From Phosphoribacter sp044220725 (GTDB lineage: Bacteria; Actinomycetota; Actinomycetes; Actinomycetales; Dermatophilaceae): 31,672 nucleotides of DNA. The stretch spans positions 1 to 31,672 of the forward strand of contig JBGAQN010000019.1 of the NCBI GenBank assembly GCA_044220725.1, read 5' to 3'. The notes beneath the pieces are model-generated. The model had not been told where the DNA came from and made no database searches. It saw only the letters and a list, made by a program, of their open reading frames with translations. A program made the position numbers and the translations under genes. Positions 8,425 through 16,315 of the stretch are shown here, one piece after another. The stretch's first letter is position 1. Each line of letters opens with the position of its first letter.

Positions 8425-8461
8425 CTGAGGCATTGCTCACTCACAGTGAGCAACGCCTCAG
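8425..8461. repeat. Hairpin copy 1 between hpt and tilS
   Basis: A 16-bp arm TGAGGCATTGCTCACT, loop CAC and a complementary arm with one A/C mismatch; an outer C-G pair extends it. It is nearly identical to the copy at 8486-8520, 60 bp away. No T-run follows on either strand. It may act as a terminator for tilS or an element of a dispersed repeat family. Confidence 0.85.
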
Positions 8462-8485
8462 TCTCACCATCGGTCGCGGGGGGCA

Positions 8486-8520
8486 TGAGGCACTGCTCAC
8501 TCACAGTGAGCAATGCCTCA
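8486..8520. repeat. Hairpin copy 2, containing the tilS stop codon
   Basis: Same design as copy 1: arm TGAGGCACTGCTCACT, loop CAC, and an arm with one C/A mismatch at a different position. The TGA ending tilS (8518-8520) is the outermost triplet of the stem. Confidence 0.85.
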
Positions 8521-9600
8521 GCATCGAGAACCCAAGTGGATCGACCCGACGACCCGCTCGCCGACGACGCCACCGGGCAGGTCGACCGTGCCCTGGCCCC
8601 GCCAGGACATGACCAGGGCGTCCAAAGACTCGACGTGCCCGGCGGACAGCGGCCGCGCCCCGGCTTCCCCTGCCAGGATCCGCCACACCCGCCGCCGAAG
8701 GGCATCGGGCAAGTCGGCCAGGCCGTCGGCGGGCACCCGAACATCTCCCTGCGTCTGACCCACTGCGTGCGCCACACGTACTCCCTGCGATCGACGCTGG
8801 GCCCGACCGTCAGAGGCGGGCTTCGCCGAGGCCGACGACCTCTGGGGCTCATCACCTCCAGTTGCGAGTCCGGCGCGGGCTCGGGCGGCCAACTCGTCGA
8901 GCAGGTCGGCATCGTCGCGCAGCAGGTCGGCCGATCGGGCGAGCGCGGCGGTCACACCCGGCCCCAGGTCACGCTCCAGGTCGGCCAACGCCCGCCGCGC
9001 GCGCACGCGGGCAAACCGCGCATCGGCATTGTGCGGATCGTGCCACGGCACGAGGCCCACCTCCAGACAGGCCGCCTGGGTCTGCGCGCGGGTAACCCCG
9101 AGAAGAGGCCGCACATAACCATCGCGGGTGGGCGGCATACCGGACAGCGACCGCGCCCCGGAGCCGCGGGCGAGGCCCAGCAGGACCTGCTCGGCCTGGT
9201 CGTCCCGGGTGTGCCCCAGCAGCACCGAGACCGCCGTATGCCGTGCCGCCGCCGCGTCAAGGGCGGCAAACCGCGCGCTGCGGGCTGCGTCCTCGGGACC
9301 GGAGCCCGAGGCTGAGACGTCCACCCGGATCACCTCGACCGGGGCCAGCCCAAGGCCGAAGCACTGATCGGCAGCGGCCCTGGCCACTCGATCGGAGCCG
9401 GCCTGCAGACCGTGGTCGACAACGATGGCGCCAGCCCGCTGTCCGACCCGGGGAGCGACAAAGCCGGCGGCCGCGGCCAGGGCCAGCGAATCAGGTCCCC
9501 CAGAGCACGCCACGAGCACGAGCGAGCCCGGCGGCATACCCGTCAGGGCAGCGCGGACCGCGCGGCGCACCGCGGCGACGGCTGGAGCGGGACCGGGCAC
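8518..9600 (-). CDS. tilS: tRNA(Ile)-lysidine synthetase
   Basis: TilS attaches lysine to C34 of the AUA-reading isoleucine tRNA, an essential decoding step. The PP-loop ATP motif ACSGGPDSLAL lies at residues 31-41, followed by VVDHGLQ, GHTRDDQAEQVLLGLARGSG and RPLLGVTR, all typical of the N-terminal catalytic domain. At 360 aa it is within the range of actinobacterial TilS. The proposed start is GTG 9600, just before the conserved region; upstream codons run into the neighbouring gene's spacer and are Pro/Arg-rich. Its stop codon lies inside hairpin copy 2. It lies 44 bp after the DUF2342 protease. Confidence 0.9.
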   Translation of the reverse strand: MPGPAPAVAAVRRAVRAALTGMPPGSLVLVACSGGPDSLALAAAAGFVAPRVGQRAGAIVVDHGLQAGSDRVARAAADQCFGLGLAPVEVIRVDVSASGSGPEDAARSARFAALDAAAARHTAVSVLLGHTRDDQAEQVLLGLARGSGARSLSGMPPTRDGYVRPLLGVTRAQTQAACLEVGLVPWHDPHNADARFARVRARRALADLERDLGPGVTAALARSADLLRDDADLLDELAARARAGLATGGDEPQRSSASAKPASDGRAQRRSQGVRVAHAVGQTQGDVRVPADGLADLPDALRRRVWRILAGEAGARPLSAGHVESLDALVMSWRGQGTVDLPGGVVGERVVGSIHLGSRC

Positions 9601-9644
9601 GGCGACCAGTCTCGCAGGGTTGGGGGGTGGCCGCCGAGCCCCGG

Positions 9645-10742
9645 TCAGCCGTGGACGCGGGCGACCCAGGCGGCCGGGTCGGCCATGTCGGCCGCACTCG
9701 GCAGGGTCTGGGGGGAGGTCCACACCGCGTTGAACCCGTCGATCCCGACCCGGTCGACGACGGCGCGGACGAAGACGGCTCCGTCGGCATACTGGCGCAT
9801 CTTGGCCTCGAGGCCGAGGACGCGGCGGATCATCCGGTCGAACACCCCGAGACCGGCCCGGCGCTGGGTGAACTTCTCCCTGATGACGGCCACCGACGGG
9901 ATGACCGACGGCCCGACATCGTCCATGACGACGTCCGCATGACCCTCCAACAGCGACATAACGGCCGTCAACTCACCGATCTTGGCCTTCAGTTCGGGGG
10001 TGAGGAATACCTCAGCCAGGCCGGTCGAGCCGGGCTGGAATGCCTCGGGCAACCGGCGAGCGATGTGCTCGATCTTCTCGGCCAACTCACCCGGGGATGG
10101 CGCCAACTCCCCGGCCAGGGTGCGGGACGCCTCGATCATGTGCTCGCGCAGCCATGGGACGGCGGTGAACTGGACGCGGTGGGTCTCCTCGTGCATGGCG
10201 ACCCAGAGCCGGAAGTCGTGCGGCGAGACTCCCATCTCCCGCTCGGCCTGGACGATATTCGGGGCCACGAGCAGCAGCCGGGGCTGCCCGGACGGCGCGA
10301 GGTCGTATTGCCCGAGGATCTTGCTGGCCAGAAAGGCCAACAGCGCCCCGGTCTCGGCGCCGGTGACCTTGCCGCCGAAGGCGGTCATCCCCGCGGATTG
10401 AGGCGACGTAAGGCCGGCGGACAGCTTGGACACCACCGGGTCGATCAGAGCCCGCATGGACCCGACGTTGGCGCTCGCCCAACCGGCGCGGTCGACGACA
10501 AGAACAGGCGCTGACCCGGGCGGGGAAGTCAGCCGCGCAGTCTGCGCGACGGGCTCGTGCGCGGCGGCAGCCGCCCGGCGCAGGTCACCGACGATGGCGG
10601 CCGCCTCGCTCGCGGAGACCCGCGGACCCGACCCGGCCAGCCGAGCAGCGGTCGCCTGGGCAAACTGCCAATCGATCATCGACTCGGGGTCCTCGGCCCG
10701 GTCCGAACGCGTGCTGTCGTGGTCGGTCGGGGCGTCAGTCAC
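9645..10742 (-). CDS. DUF2342-type zinc-dependent metalloprotease
   Basis: A 365-aa protein of the actinobacterial DUF2342 group (often labelled zinc-dependent metalloprotease, or by an older name linking it to coenzyme F420 biosynthesis). The zincin motif HEETH is at about 184-188, and EGHADVVMD, with a likely third ligand Glu266, follows about 80 residues later. No signal peptide or membrane segment is seen, so it is probably cytoplasmic. GTG 10742 is chosen because AAGGGA lies about 8 nt upstream. It sits between dacB and tilS with short gaps (19 and 44 bp), probably one transcript. Physiological substrate unknown. Confidence 0.88.
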   Translation of the reverse strand: MTDAPTDHDSTRSDRAEDPESMIDWQFAQATAARLAGSGPRVSASEAAAIVGDLRRAAAAAHEPVAQTARLTSPPGSAPVLVVDRAGWASANVGSMRALIDPVVSKLSAGLTSPQSAGMTAFGGKVTGAETGALLAFLASKILGQYDLAPSGQPRLLLVAPNIVQAEREMGVSPHDFRLWVAMHEETHRVQFTAVPWLREHMIEASRTLAGELAPSPGELAEKIEHIARRLPEAFQPGSTGLAEVFLTPELKAKIGELTAVMSLLEGHADVVMDDVGPSVIPSVAVIREKFTQRRAGLGVFDRMIRRVLGLEAKMRQYADGAVFVRAVVDRVGIDGFNAVWTSPQTLPSAADMADPAAWVARVHG

Positions 10743-10761
10743 CGCGGATATCCCTTCAAGG

Positions 10762-12273
10762 TCAACGACATCCGCACGCCGCGAGCGTCGCTCCGAACCG
10801 GTCCAACGCGTCCCGGGCTTCGGCCGTTCCCACCGGCCCCTGTTGGAGGATGACAAAGATCAGCAGTCGGCCCTCGGCCGTCACGACGATGCCCGCGAGG
10901 GAGTTGACCCCGTTGAGCGAGCCGGTCTTGGCCCGCACGACTCCTGCGCCGGGGGCTTGTCCGGACGCCGTGTAGCGCTGTTCCAGAGTGCCGGTGAGCC
11001 CAGCAACGGGCAAGTGCCGCAATGCTTCGGTGAGGCCCGGGAGTCGGCCGTGCACCCCCAAGGCGAGGACGTCGGCCAAGACGTGGGCGGTGAGGAGGTT
11101 GGTCCGGCTCAGTCCGGAGGCGTCGTGCAGGCTCACCCCGGCCGAGTCCAGACCCGCCCGGGCGAGGGAGTCCCGCAGGTATGCCGCGGTCCCCTCGAAG
11201 TCGCTCGAGCGTCCGGCCCGGAAGGCGGCCTGCCGAGCGAGGGACTCGGTGAGGGTGTTGTCGCTGCGCTCCAGGGCCAACCCCACCAGGTCGGTGACCG
11301 GCGCCGAGGTGACGACACCCAACTCGGTGCCCTCGGGCACCACCGTGCGGCCCGCCCCGGTCTGGCTAGACCCGGCCCCGGTCTCGGTGGGCCCCGCCCC
11401 GGCACGCGGGCCAGCCGGCGCCGACCCAGACGCGGCGCCCGCACCTGACGGGACGGCAGCGACGCTCGCAGCGACGCCCCGCTCGGTCAGGCGGGCCCCG
11501 AAAGCCTTGGCGACCTCCGCGACCGGGTCGGCAGGGCCCGGCTGGCCGCTTTGGGCCCACTGGGAGGACAACCCGAGCATGGCAACCGGGCCGACGATGC
11601 CCAACCGACGGTAGTCAGGCCGCCAGCCGGCCGCCTCCTGGGGGCCCGGGGCATACCTCGTGTTCACCGAGACTGTCGCGGACGTGATGCCTCGGGACTT
11701 GAGTCGAGCGCTCACCTGATCGGCGAGATCGCCGAGCCCAGCCCGCCCGACGACCGCGGCGGGGTCGCCCCGGTCCGGAGCCAGGAACATGTCCCCGCCC
11801 GCGACGAGGACCACCTCGTTGGGGGTGCCCCCTTGGACGACGCGGGTCGACAAGGTGGAACCCGCCGGGAACTCCTGCTGGACCGCTAGCGCCGCAACGA
11901 GTTTGAGCGTCGAGGCGGGGATCCGAGGCGCCGTGGCGGCATTCTCCAGCAATGTCGCTCCGGTGGCCGCGTCTTCGACGAGGACAGCGGCGCCGGCCAG
12001 ATCGGGATCGGCCAGCGCGGCTGACACCGCCGCCTTGACCCCAGCCGCGCTGGGCAGCGGTGCCTGCCCAGCTGCGGGCGAGACCGGCATACCGGATGGC
12101 GGTGGGGTCGGCACGGGAAGATGCGCCGAGCCTCGGGCCGACGCGGTCGGCGACGCGTAGACGGCTGGCGCGGAGATGGTGACGACGCCCGGGACGACGT
12201 CGAACAGATCCGCTGCGGCATACCCGAGGAGGCCGCTGACGACGACCAGGGTGGTGAGGGTCCGGCGACGCAC
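10762..12273 (-). CDS. dacB: D-alanyl-D-alanine carboxypeptidase/endopeptidase (PBP4 class)
   Basis: A peptidase S13 protein trimming peptidoglycan stem peptides outside the membrane. The N-terminus RRRTLTTLVVVSGLLGYAAA is a signal or anchor segment. Active-site motifs are SxxK as STLK (Ser121-Lys124), SxN as SDN (337-339) and KTG (449-451). A Gly/Ala/Ser/Thr-rich low-complexity stretch of about 35 residues (276-310) lies just before the SDN region and is not part of the usual fold. GTG 12273 has AGGGGG 6 nt upstream and yields 503 aa; ATG 12309 would add 12 residues. Divergent from ppa across 78 bp. Confidence 0.92.
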   Translation of the reverse strand: MRRRTLTTLVVVSGLLGYAAADLFDVVPGVVTISAPAVYASPTASARGSAHLPVPTPPPSGMPVSPAAGQAPLPSAAGVKAAVSAALADPDLAGAAVLVEDAATGATLLENAATAPRIPASTLKLVAALAVQQEFPAGSTLSTRVVQGGTPNEVVLVAGGDMFLAPDRGDPAAVVGRAGLGDLADQVSARLKSRGITSATVSVNTRYAPGPQEAAGWRPDYRRLGIVGPVAMLGLSSQWAQSGQPGPADPVAEVAKAFGARLTERGVAASVAAVPSGAGAASGSAPAGPRAGAGPTETGAGSSQTGAGRTVVPEGTELGVVTSAPVTDLVGLALERSDNTLTESLARQAAFRAGRSSDFEGTAAYLRDSLARAGLDSAGVSLHDASGLSRTNLLTAHVLADVLALGVHGRLPGLTEALRHLPVAGLTGTLEQRYTASGQAPGAGVVRAKTGSLNGVNSLAGIVVTAEGRLLIFVILQQGPVGTAEARDALDRFGATLAACGCR

Positions 12274-12351
12274 AGCGAACCCCCTAGGCTGGATACCGAC
12301 CGACGACATCTGAAGCGTAGGTCACCGAGACCGAGCGATGAGGGGACTGCT

Positions 12352-12873
12352 GTGGAGTTCGACGTTACGGTCGAGATCCCTCGTGGATTCCGCAACAAGT
12401 ACGAAGTTGACCACGAGACCGGCCGGATCCGGCTGGACCGGTGGCTGTTCACCTCGATGTCCTACCCGTCCGACTACGGCTACATCGAGGACACCCTCGG
12501 CGAGGACGGCGACCCGCTGGACGCCATGGTCCTGCTCGACGAGCCAACCTTCCCCGGCTGCGTCGTTCGAGCCCGGCCGATCGCGGTCTTCCAGATGACC
12601 GACGAAGCCGGGGGCGACGACAAGATCCTCTGCGTCCCGGCGACCGACCCGCGCCACTCCGACGTCACCGAACTCGAGCACATCAACAAGTTCGAGATCG
12701 CAGCCATCGGGCACTTCTTCGAGACCTACAAGGACCTCGAGCCGGGCAAATCGGTCGACAGCTCACGGTGGTTCGGACGCAAGGTCGCCGAGCGGGTCGT
12801 CATCGAGGCGTTGGAACGGGCTTCGGCCGCCGGTCACACCACCGCGCGCTGGCGCGGCCCCTCAACGCACTAA
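12352..12873 (+). CDS. ppa: Inorganic pyrophosphatase (family I)
   Basis: A 173-aa soluble enzyme hydrolysing pyrophosphate from biosynthetic reactions. It contains VEIPRGFRNKYEVD, the substrate-site FTSMSYPSDYGYIED, and GEDGDPLDAMVLLDEP, the DxDPxD signature of metal-binding aspartates. The start is GTG 12352 with AGGGGA 5 nt upstream. It is divergent from dacB and converges on the NlpC/P60 gene across 73 bp that contains no gene and no clear terminator. It contains no copy of the repeated octamer. Confidence 0.97.
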   Translation: MEFDVTVEIPRGFRNKYEVDHETGRIRLDRWLFTSMSYPSDYGYIEDTLGEDGDPLDAMVLLDEPTFPGCVVRARPIAVFQMTDEAGGDDKILCVPATDPRHSDVTELEHINKFEIAAIGHFFETYKDLEPGKSVDSSRWFGRKVAERVVIEALERASAAGHTTARWRGPSTH

Positions 12874-12946
12874 GCCCCGCGCCGGTCGGTGAGGTCCGCC
12901 GTCGGCCGTCGCGATCGTTCCGGCTCGCTCCATGCGGCGGCGGCGC

Positions 12947-14389
12947 TTACGGGCGTCCGCCGTAGGGGATGAGGTCCGAGCGCCAGATGGTCTGGATCTT
13001 CACGACAGTCCCCGTGTAGGGGGCGTGGATCATCTGACCGTTGCCGATGAACAGCCCGACGTGGTGAATGCCGGCGACGTTAGGCCCGAAGAAGACCAGG
13101 TCACCCGGCTCGAGTTGGTCGACCGGAACCCGGGCGGTCTGCTTGTACTGGCTGCCGGTGTAGTGCGTCAGCTTCACACCGGCTTGAGCCCAGGCCATCA
13201 TCGTCAATCCCGAGCAGTCCCACGAGTCTGGTCCGTCGGCGGCCCACACATAGGGCTCGCCGAGTTGGGCCCGTGCGAACGCAATGACTGCTGCCGCGCC
13301 GGCCTTGGGCTTCGGCAGATTCGAGGAGGTTGTCGACGACGACGTCGAGGTCGCTTTCGTCGAAGTGGACGTCGAGCCCGTCGAGGTCGTCGGTTTCGGC
13401 GTGGTCGTGGATTTCGGCGTGGTCGTGGACTTGGGCGTGGTCGTGGACTTCGGCGTCGCGGTCGGCCTGGCAGCTTCCTCCGCGGCCTTGCGAGCGGCCT
13501 CTTCGGCAGCCGCTTTGCGGGCGGCTTCCGCAGCGGCGGCCTTGCGCGCGGCTTCCTCCGCAGCCGCCCGACGGGCGGCCTCTTCGGCGGCCTTACGTCG
13601 GGCCTCCTCGGCAATCCTCGCCTGTTCGAGGGCCTCCAGCCCGTCCTGGCGAGCGCGTTCCACCTCGATCGAGGAGTTGCGCAAGACCGCCAACTGCGCG
13701 AGGGCCGCCTCCTGTCGCGCCGCCACTGCAGCCGCGGCCACCGCAGCAGCCTGGTTGTCGCGCTGAGCGGTCTCCTTGGCCGTTCGCGCCGTCTCGACGG
13801 CCGACTCCAGACGCAGCTGGGCTTCTGCTGCCACGGACTGCAACGTCAGAGCAACGTGACGGGTGGTCTCGGCTTCCTGCATCACCCGCGTGCGCTCGGC
13901 ACCGACGGCCTCGATGCCGGCGGCTCGATCCAAGGTCTGCGCCGGGCCACCTGCCCCAAAGAAGACGTCGAGGGCCCCCAGGCCTCCGCCGCTCTGGAAG
14001 ACCTCGGCGGCATACCGGGACAGCGCGAGGCTGGCCCGCTCCGACTCGCGGGCCGCCGCGTCGGCCTGCTCGGACGCGGTTGCGCTCGCAGCTGTCGCCT
14101 CGGCCAACTCCTCAGCGGCACGGTTGAACTCCTCGGCGGCCATCCCGGCCCGCTCCTGCTGAGTGGCCAGGCTGGCGCGTGCCCCCGCCAACTCGGCGTC
14201 GATCACCGCCACCTGGGCTGCGGCCGCACCCGCCGCCGAGGCCGCCGCTGCGACCTGTTCGGCGGAGGGAACGACGGGGGCCGGATCGGCATTGGCCGAT
14301 GACCCGGAGCTGGTCACGAAGGCCAGCGCACACCCCGTCGCCACCATCCACCGCAGGCGCAGGCGTGACCTGGAGTATGCACTCGCCAC
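12947..14389 (-). CDS. Secreted NlpC/P60 peptidoglycan hydrolase with long coiled coil
   Basis: A 480-aa RipA/PcsB-like endopeptidase. A signal peptide (cleavage near ANA-DPA, about residue 34) is followed by an Ala/Glu/Arg-rich coiled coil to about 310, with EEAARKAA-type repeats at the end. A Pro-Lys-Ser-Thr linker with three PKSTTT repeats comes next, then the C-terminal NlpC/P60 domain. The catalytic Cys is about 392 (SWDCSGL), with His443 in HHVGLFIG and His455 in MIHAP. Such enzymes cut stem peptides during daughter-cell separation, and coiled coils often mediate autoinhibition or FtsEX contact. The start is GTG 14389: AAGGAG lies 6 nt upstream. A longer reading from 14482 would cover the structured leader and lacks a signal peptide at its N-terminus. 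Confidence 0.92.
   Translation of the reverse strand: MASAYSRSRLRLRWMVATGCALAFVTSSGSSANADPAPVVPSAEQVAAAASAAGAAAAQVAVIDAELAGARASLATQQERAGMAAEEFNRAAEELAEATAASATASEQADAAARESERASLALSRYAAEVFQSGGGLGALDVFFGAGGPAQTLDRAAGIEAVGAERTRVMQEAETTRHVALTLQSVAAEAQLRLESAVETARTAKETAQRDNQAAAVAAAAVAARQEAALAQLAVLRNSSIEVERARQDGLEALEQARIAEEARRKAAEEAARRAAAEEAARKAAAAEAARKAAAEEAARKAAEEAARPTATPKSTTTPKSTTTPKSTTTPKPTTSTGSTSTSTKATSTSSSTTSSNLPKPKAGAAAVIAFARAQLGEPYVWAADGPDSWDCSGLTMMAWAQAGVKLTHYTGSQYKQTARVPVDQLEPGDLVFFGPNVAGIHHVGLFIGNGQMIHAPYTGTVVKIQTIWRSDLIPYGGRP
13398..13451 (-). repeat. Three 18-bp tandem units encoding the PKSTTT linker
   Basis: Units 13398-13415, 13416-13433 and 13434-13451, GGCGTGGTCGTGGA[T/C]TT[C/G] on the plus strand, encode Pro-Lys-Ser-Thr-Thr-Thr on the minus strand. 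This is the linker between the coiled coil and the NlpC/P60 domain. Confidence 0.85.
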
Positions 14390-14407
14390 GCCGCGCTCCT
14401 TCGTGTG

Positions 14408-14436
14408 CAGCGACGGCCTTTCACGGCGCGTCGCTG
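14408..14436 (-). promoter_or_regulatory. Leader hairpin just upstream of the NlpC/P60 ribosome site
   Basis: A perfect 8-bp stem CAGCGACG/CGTCGCTG around a 13-nt loop ends 6 nt before the Shine-Dalgarno (14396-14401). It could mask or expose translation. I could not match it to the ydaO (c-di-AMP) riboswitch consensus often found before such genes. Confidence 0.45.
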
Positions 14437-14539
14437 ATTTCCTGGACCTCTCCCCCAGAACGTCACCGAGAGTAGGACTCATTCGTCACACGCGAAACAG
14501 CACTCACTCCAATCACGTTGCGACACGCCGGGATTGGAA

Positions 14540-14557
14540 AATGACATGAGTGTCATT
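14540..14557. promoter_or_regulatory. Operator-like dyad in the AT-rich NlpC/P60 upstream region
   Basis: AATGACA-TGAG-TGTCATT is a perfect 7-bp inverted repeat in a 272-bp gene-free interval (14390-14661) that is far richer in A+T than its surroundings, especially 14530-14640. It may be a transcription-factor site; the factor is unknown. Confidence 0.45.
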
Positions 14558-14661
14558 CGAGAAATCACACGGCTGTTTTTCCGCAGGTAAAGAAGCGAAT
14601 TCGGTCGCCTGTTCGAGAAACATAACGATTAGATAACGAACAGCGACGCGCGCCAGGCCCG

Positions 14662-15999
14662 TCAGTGCAACAGCGGGTTGTACTTCAGCGAGTTGGGACG
14701 GCAGGTGCACTCGGTGGCAATCCGCAGGCCGGGGGCTATCCGGCCCTGTTCCCGCAGTGCGTAGAGGTGCGCGACGACTCGATCCCGGACGTGCCAAGGG
14801 TCGATGGTGTTGAGGTAGATCTTGGTCCCGCCCTCGAACCCGGCCAGGGTCGACACCCGCCACTTGAGCACGGCCCGCCAGGGCATCGGCAGATCGACGT
14901 CCGGAGCCTGGTGGTGCCACTCTTCGTTGGTCGGGACCTGCGCCCCGGTGGCGGCATGACAGGCGTGGACCAACTCCGAGAAGCCCCGCAGGTCTTCCGC
15001 CGGTTGCTCCCACGGCCGAGCGAATTCGCTCTTGCTGTAGATCTCGAGCGACGGATAGCGGTGGCCGAACCCGGCGAAGGCCACGGCATACGGGTTCTCG
15101 GCGACGATGAGGTTCTGTCGCGCGGCGTAGTCGACGGCGAACTCGTTGTAGAGGTTGAGGTTGTCCCGCAGTCGGCGCAGCTCGTGTTCGGTGCGCACGC
15201 TGCGCTCGTCGACGGCGACGAGCTGCTTGTGCAGGTGGTCGAAGGAGGCCCCCGCGGGCCGCAGCCAGTTCTGGAACACCGCGACGTAGCGGGCATACCG
15301 GTTCGCCTCGTAGAGCGAGCGCAGCGCCTCGACCGAGAAGCCGAGGTATGCCGCGTGCTCATCGACCGTCAGCGTCCCCGACGAGGCCAACTGGTCGGTC
15401 GTCGTCGCCCCGTCCGTGTAATGGCGGCGCGCGACGATGACATCGTGGGTGCCGGCGAAGAAGGACATGACCCGTTGGGCCTTGTCGTGCGCGTCCATCG
15501 CTGCCCAACCCTGCTCGGTCATCCCGCCGGCCATCGCGCGGGTGCGCACCATCTGATCGACGTGGGCGCGGCCCCGTTCGGTCGACAGGTAGTGATCGTG
15601 ATGTGACCGAGCATCTCGACCCGGCTCGAACCCGTAATTGAGCCGCCAGTAGTCGTAGGCGACGATCTCGAAGAGGTTGGGGATGCGCCGGAACTGCGCG
15701 ACCGAGCTCTCCAAGCGATCGGCCTCCAGACCCCGCAGCAAGTGCCACCCATCGGGATCGGCGACCAGACGCGCCTTCTCCGGCGGGGTGTCGAAATAGC
15801 GGCGCTCGCAGAACGCACAGTGCCGGCCGTCCTGGCCATGGTCGATCGGCCCCGACGCCGGCAACCCGGAGACGATCGGACGATTGCCCCGTCCCGGAAC
15901 GGTCCACACTGACGTCCCCGAATAAGGGTTGATCTGCTTGACCGTCCCGTCGGGCATCCGGCGCAGCGGCTCCGGCCAGGGGTGGTCGGTGTCGGTCAC
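14662..15999 (-). CDS. DUF4921 family, GalT/HIT-superfamily-like protein
   Basis: A 445-aa protein that looks like a distant galactose-1-phosphate uridylyltransferase relative. An early CAFC (zinc-type CxxC) and VSGLPASGPIDHG precede a central HIT-like block SFDHLHKQLVAVDERS. In true GalT the active motif is HPH; here it is HLH, so nucleotidylyl transfer is possible but not proven. The sequence matches the actinobacterial DUF4921 pattern. I start it at GTG 15999, where TAGCCT lies 7 nt upstream (leaderless); an upstream ATG 16035 would add 12 basic residues. It is followed by the AT-rich leader of the NlpC/P60 gene and has no sugar-pathway neighbours here. Confidence 0.75.
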   Translation of the reverse strand: MTDTDHPWPEPLRRMPDGTVKQINPYSGTSVWTVPGRGNRPIVSGLPASGPIDHGQDGRHCAFCERRYFDTPPEKARLVADPDGWHLLRGLEADRLESSVAQFRRIPNLFEIVAYDYWRLNYGFEPGRDARSHHDHYLSTERGRAHVDQMVRTRAMAGGMTEQGWAAMDAHDKAQRVMSFFAGTHDVIVARRHYTDGATTTDQLASSGTLTVDEHAAYLGFSVEALRSLYEANRYARYVAVFQNWLRPAGASFDHLHKQLVAVDERSVRTEHELRRLRDNLNLYNEFAVDYAARQNLIVAENPYAVAFAGFGHRYPSLEIYSKSEFARPWEQPAEDLRGFSELVHACHAATGAQVPTNEEWHHQAPDVDLPMPWRAVLKWRVSTLAGFEGGTKIYLNTIDPWHVRDRVVAHLYALREQGRIAPGLRIATECTCRPNSLKYNPLLH

Positions 16000-16006
16000 G
16001 CCAGCC

Positions 16007-16012
16007 AGGCTA
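16007..16012 (-). promoter_or_regulatory. Probable -10 box of the GalT-like gene (leaderless)
   Basis: TAGCCT on the minus strand lies 7 nt before GTG 15999. Confidence 0.4.
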
Positions 16013-16061
16013 ACGAGTCTCCGACCGCGCGCCATGGGCCCAGGGTCCCGACCCGGCGGCG

Positions 16062-16093
16062 CGACAGAAACGCCCCCCGGAGGACCGGAGGGC
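16062..16093 (-). terminator. Intrinsic terminator of tRNA-Thr
   Basis: Downstream of the tRNA on the minus strand, GCCCTCCGG-TCCT-CCGGGGGGC forms a 9-bp stem (one T-G pair) followed by GTTTCTGT. Confidence 0.7.
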
Positions 16094-16108
16094 GCGTGCT
16101 TCTGCGGG

Positions 16109-16184
16109 TGGAGCCGCCTTGGGGAATCGAACCCCAGACCTATTCATTACGAGTGAATCGCTCTGCCGACTGAGCTAAGGCGGC
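16109..16184 (-). tRNA. tRNA-Thr (anticodon CGT), CCA encoded
   Basis: A full cloverleaf can be drawn on the minus strand. The acceptor stem is GCCGCCT with AGGCGGC, the D arm GCTC...GAGC-like, the anticodon stem ATTCA/TGAAT with loop CTCGTAA (anticodon CGT), and the T arm TGGGG-TTCGATT-CCCCA. The discriminator T is followed by an encoded CCA (16109-16111). It decodes ACG threonine codons. A perfect TATACT box lies 28 nt upstream and a terminator lies downstream, so it is a single-gene unit. No integrase or att duplication is visible beside it. Confidence 0.97.
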
Positions 16185-16186
16185 TT

Positions 16187-16204
16187 GCGCCTCTGCCGAG
16201 GCGC
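16187..16204 (-). other. Leader hairpin of the tRNA-Thr transcript
   Basis: A perfect 7-bp inverted repeat GCGCCTC-TGCC-GAGGCGC lies between the promoter and the mature 5' end. It could guide 5' processing. Confidence 0.4.
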
Positions 16205-16212
16205 GGGCACCG

Positions 16213-16218
16213 AGTATA
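16213..16218 (-). promoter_or_regulatory. -10 box TATACT of tRNA-Thr
   Basis: TATACT on the minus strand matches the ideal actinobacterial housekeeping -10. A weak -35 (TTCGTG with an 18-bp spacer) is possible. Confidence 0.65.
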
Positions 16219-16303
16219 CGGACACCCGGAGCGACCCACGAAACCGAGGCGACGCGGCATACCCCGCCATGAGTCGCGGCCCGGGTCCGCCATGTCGCTG
16301 CCC

Positions 16304-16309
16304 TACCCT
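16304..16309 (+). promoter_or_regulatory. Probable -10 box of the capA-like gene (leaderless)
   Basis: TACCCT is followed by 6 nt and GTG 16316; there is no Shine-Dalgarno. Confidence 0.5.
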
Positions 16310-16315
16310 CATACC

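Noticed and set aside
8425..8520. CRISPR-like or tRNA-like repeats between tilS and hpt
   Set aside because: Two hairpins only; no cloverleaf can be drawn and there are no further units.
13480..13620. Possible mobile or foreign repeat in the NlpC/P60 gene
   Set aside because: The Ala/Glu/Arg repeats encode a normal coiled coil of this family; codon use matches the rest of the gene.
14390..14540. ydaO/c-di-AMP riboswitch before the NlpC/P60 gene
   Set aside because: Biologically plausible context, but I could not line up the conserved core with confidence, so it is only suggested for a covariance-model search.
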